DNA of 6,091 nt, taken from positions 1-6,091 of the forward strand of contig JALSPT010000259.1 of the NCBI GenBank assembly GCA_026985785.1, read 5' to 3'. The stretch is from Anaerolineales bacterium (GTDB taxonomy: Bacteria > Chloroflexota > Anaerolineae > Anaerolineales > DRMV01). Both the position numbers and the translations under genes were made by a program. The notes below the pieces were generated by a model that was not told the DNA's origin, did not search any database, and saw only the letters and a program-made list of their open reading frames with translations. Shown here piece by piece: positions 5,053 through 6,091 of this stretch; position 1 is the first letter of the stretch, and every line of letters starts with the position of its first letter.

Positions 5053-6091
5053 GTGCCGTGGTGGTGGAAAACGCTGGTCATTTTGGGGCTTTTGGCTGGG
5101 GTGGGGTGGTTGTCTGCCCAGCGGGCACGGGCTGACGCGCCACCGCCTGTTCAGGTTTTCCCAACGGTCACGTATGCTTTTGGTGAGCAGATTCATTTCC
5201 AGGCCCGCTTTCGGCCAGAGGGGGAGGTGAAACGCGCCGAAGTGTTCTATCGGGCAGCGTGGTTACGGGGGGCTACTTTGTTTGGCGACCTGACGCTGTC
5301 GGATGGGAAAACCTGGGTTTTCGATCACGACCTCCGGCGCACGCCGTTTCCGCCTTTTGTGACGGTGTATTACTGGTTTCATCTGGTATTGAAGGATGGA
5401 AGTGAACTGACTACCCCCTCGTTCTCGTTCGTATTGCAGGACAACCGGTTCAAGTGGCAACATTTCGCCGCGCCGCCTTTTCGGGTTTGGTGGTATCGCG
5501 GCGATGCGCGTATGGCGCAGCAGGTGGTTGACGCCGCGCGCGAAGGCGTGTTGCGCGCCGAGGCGCTTTGGCTGGCGCCACCGCCTTCCCAGGTGGACAT
5601 TTACGTCTATGCCGACCCCCACGCTCTGCAAACCGCATTGGGCAGCGAGGGGTGGGTGGCAGGCCACGCCTCCCCTGCGTTTGGGGCGTTGTTCGTGCTG
5701 TTGCCTCCCGGCCCGCAGCAGCCGGGCGAGATCCGCCGATTGGTGCCCCATGAGTTGGCCCACGCCATTCTGTACCGCCAGTTGGGCGTGGCAGGTTATC
5801 GCAGCCTGCCGACCTGGCTGAATGAAGGGCTGGCTTCCAATTGTGAACTCGAACCCAACCCGGATTACCGTCAGATATTGAGCGAAGCCGTGCACCAGCA
5901 TCGCCTCATTCCCATCGCGGATTTGTGTGCAGGGTTTCCCCCCGATACTGCGGGGGCGCTGCTGGCGTATGCCGAGTCGGCTTCTTTTGTGGATTATCTA
6001 TTGCATCGCTATGGCCGCAGCGCCATGCAAACGTTGGTGCTGGCTTATGGGCAGGGAATTGGCTGTGAAGATGGGGTGGCGCAGGTGCTGG
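5053..6091 (+). CDS. Secreted HExxH zinc metallopeptidase, peptidase MA-like family (partial at 3' edge)
   Basis: The frame stays open from GTG 5053 to the right edge, giving 346 residues; the C-terminus is missing. The N-terminus is a signal peptide: MPWWWK, then a hydrophobic core at about 7-21, then AQRARA-DA with probable cleavage after A27. Alternatively it could act as an uncleaved anchor. A beta-rich domain follows (about 30-140, with several aromatic strands such as VTVYYWFHLVL), perhaps Ig-like. The catalytic part has VPHELAHAIL with H233, E234 and H237, and then LPTWLNEGLAS with E258 as likely third zinc ligand, 20 residues after the second His. This is the gluzincin pattern. The later AYAESASFVDYLLHRYG segment is typical of peptidase MA-like proteins. 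The enzyme should act outside the cytoplasmic membrane, cleaving peptide bonds with zinc-activated water; the substrate is unknown. A start at GTG 5044 would add three residues. It directly follows the HEAT-repeat gene. Confidence 0.88.
   Translation, partial: MPWWWKTLVILGLLAGVGWLSAQRARADAPPPVQVFPTVTYAFGEQIHFQARFRPEGEVKRAEVFYRAAWLRGATLFGDLTLSDGKTWVFDHDLRRTPFPPFVTVYYWFHLVLKDGSELTTPSFSFVLQDNRFKWQHFAAPPFRVWWYRGDARMAQQVVDAAREGVLRAEALWLAPPPSQVDIYVYADPHALQTALGSEGWVAGHASPAFGALFVLLPPGPQQPGEIRRLVPHELAHAILYRQLGVAGYRSLPTWLNEGLASNCELEPNPDYRQILSEAVHQHRLIPIADLCAGFPPDTAGALLAYAESASFVDYLLHRYGRSAMQTLVLAYGQGIGCEDGVAQVL

Noticed and set aside
5263..5901. A 212-codon - strand frame opposite the peptidase gene.
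   Set aside because: It is in codon register with the peptidase frame, which has a signal peptide and an intact HExxH motif. No domain or ribosome binding site supports the antisense frame.

Overview
The window is a GC-rich stretch of bacterial DNA in which all eight recognisable genes lie on the + strand, packed almost end to end. The best guess for the source is a Chloroflexota bacterium of the Anaerolineae type. This rests on overall style and not on a marker gene: a membrane-anchored SAF/CpaB-like protein with a Thr-Pro linker, a HEAT-repeat protein followed by a secreted HExxH peptidase of the MA-like type, and several small lineage-specific hypotheticals. No rRNA, tRNA, CRISPR array, insertion sequence or phage gene was seen.

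Layout. Positions 3-248 hold the C-terminal end of a multi-spanning membrane protein, possibly a GT87-like glycosyltransferase, that enters from the left edge. Its stop overlaps the start of a 118-residue helical hypothetical (245-601). Next come a membrane-anchored SAF/CpaB-like protein (608-1660) and a full-length ribonuclease D (1663-2790) with an intact DEDDy active site and two HRDC domains. The only real gap follows (2791-2871). It carries a weak candidate promoter and a strong ribosome binding site. The second half then runs as a tight group: a short-chain dehydrogenase-like protein with degenerate motifs (2872-3570), a Trp-rich 139-residue hypothetical (3580-3999), a very acidic HEAT-repeat protein (4004-5047), and a secreted zinc metallopeptidase (5053 to the right edge, cut off).

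How the genes may work together. Spacing of -4 to +9 bases within each half suggests two transcription units, or one unit with an internal promoter at the gap. The first unit mixes envelope proteins with an RNA-processing enzyme, so shared transcription does not imply a shared pathway. In the second unit, the HEAT scaffold, the Trp-rich protein and the peptidase are translationally close, but no biochemical link can be read from sequence alone. No convincing new defence, mobile or biosynthetic system is visible. The most unusual items are the motif-poor dehydrogenase, the uncharacterised Trp-rich and HEAT pair, and a CpaB-like protein with no pilus genes beside it.
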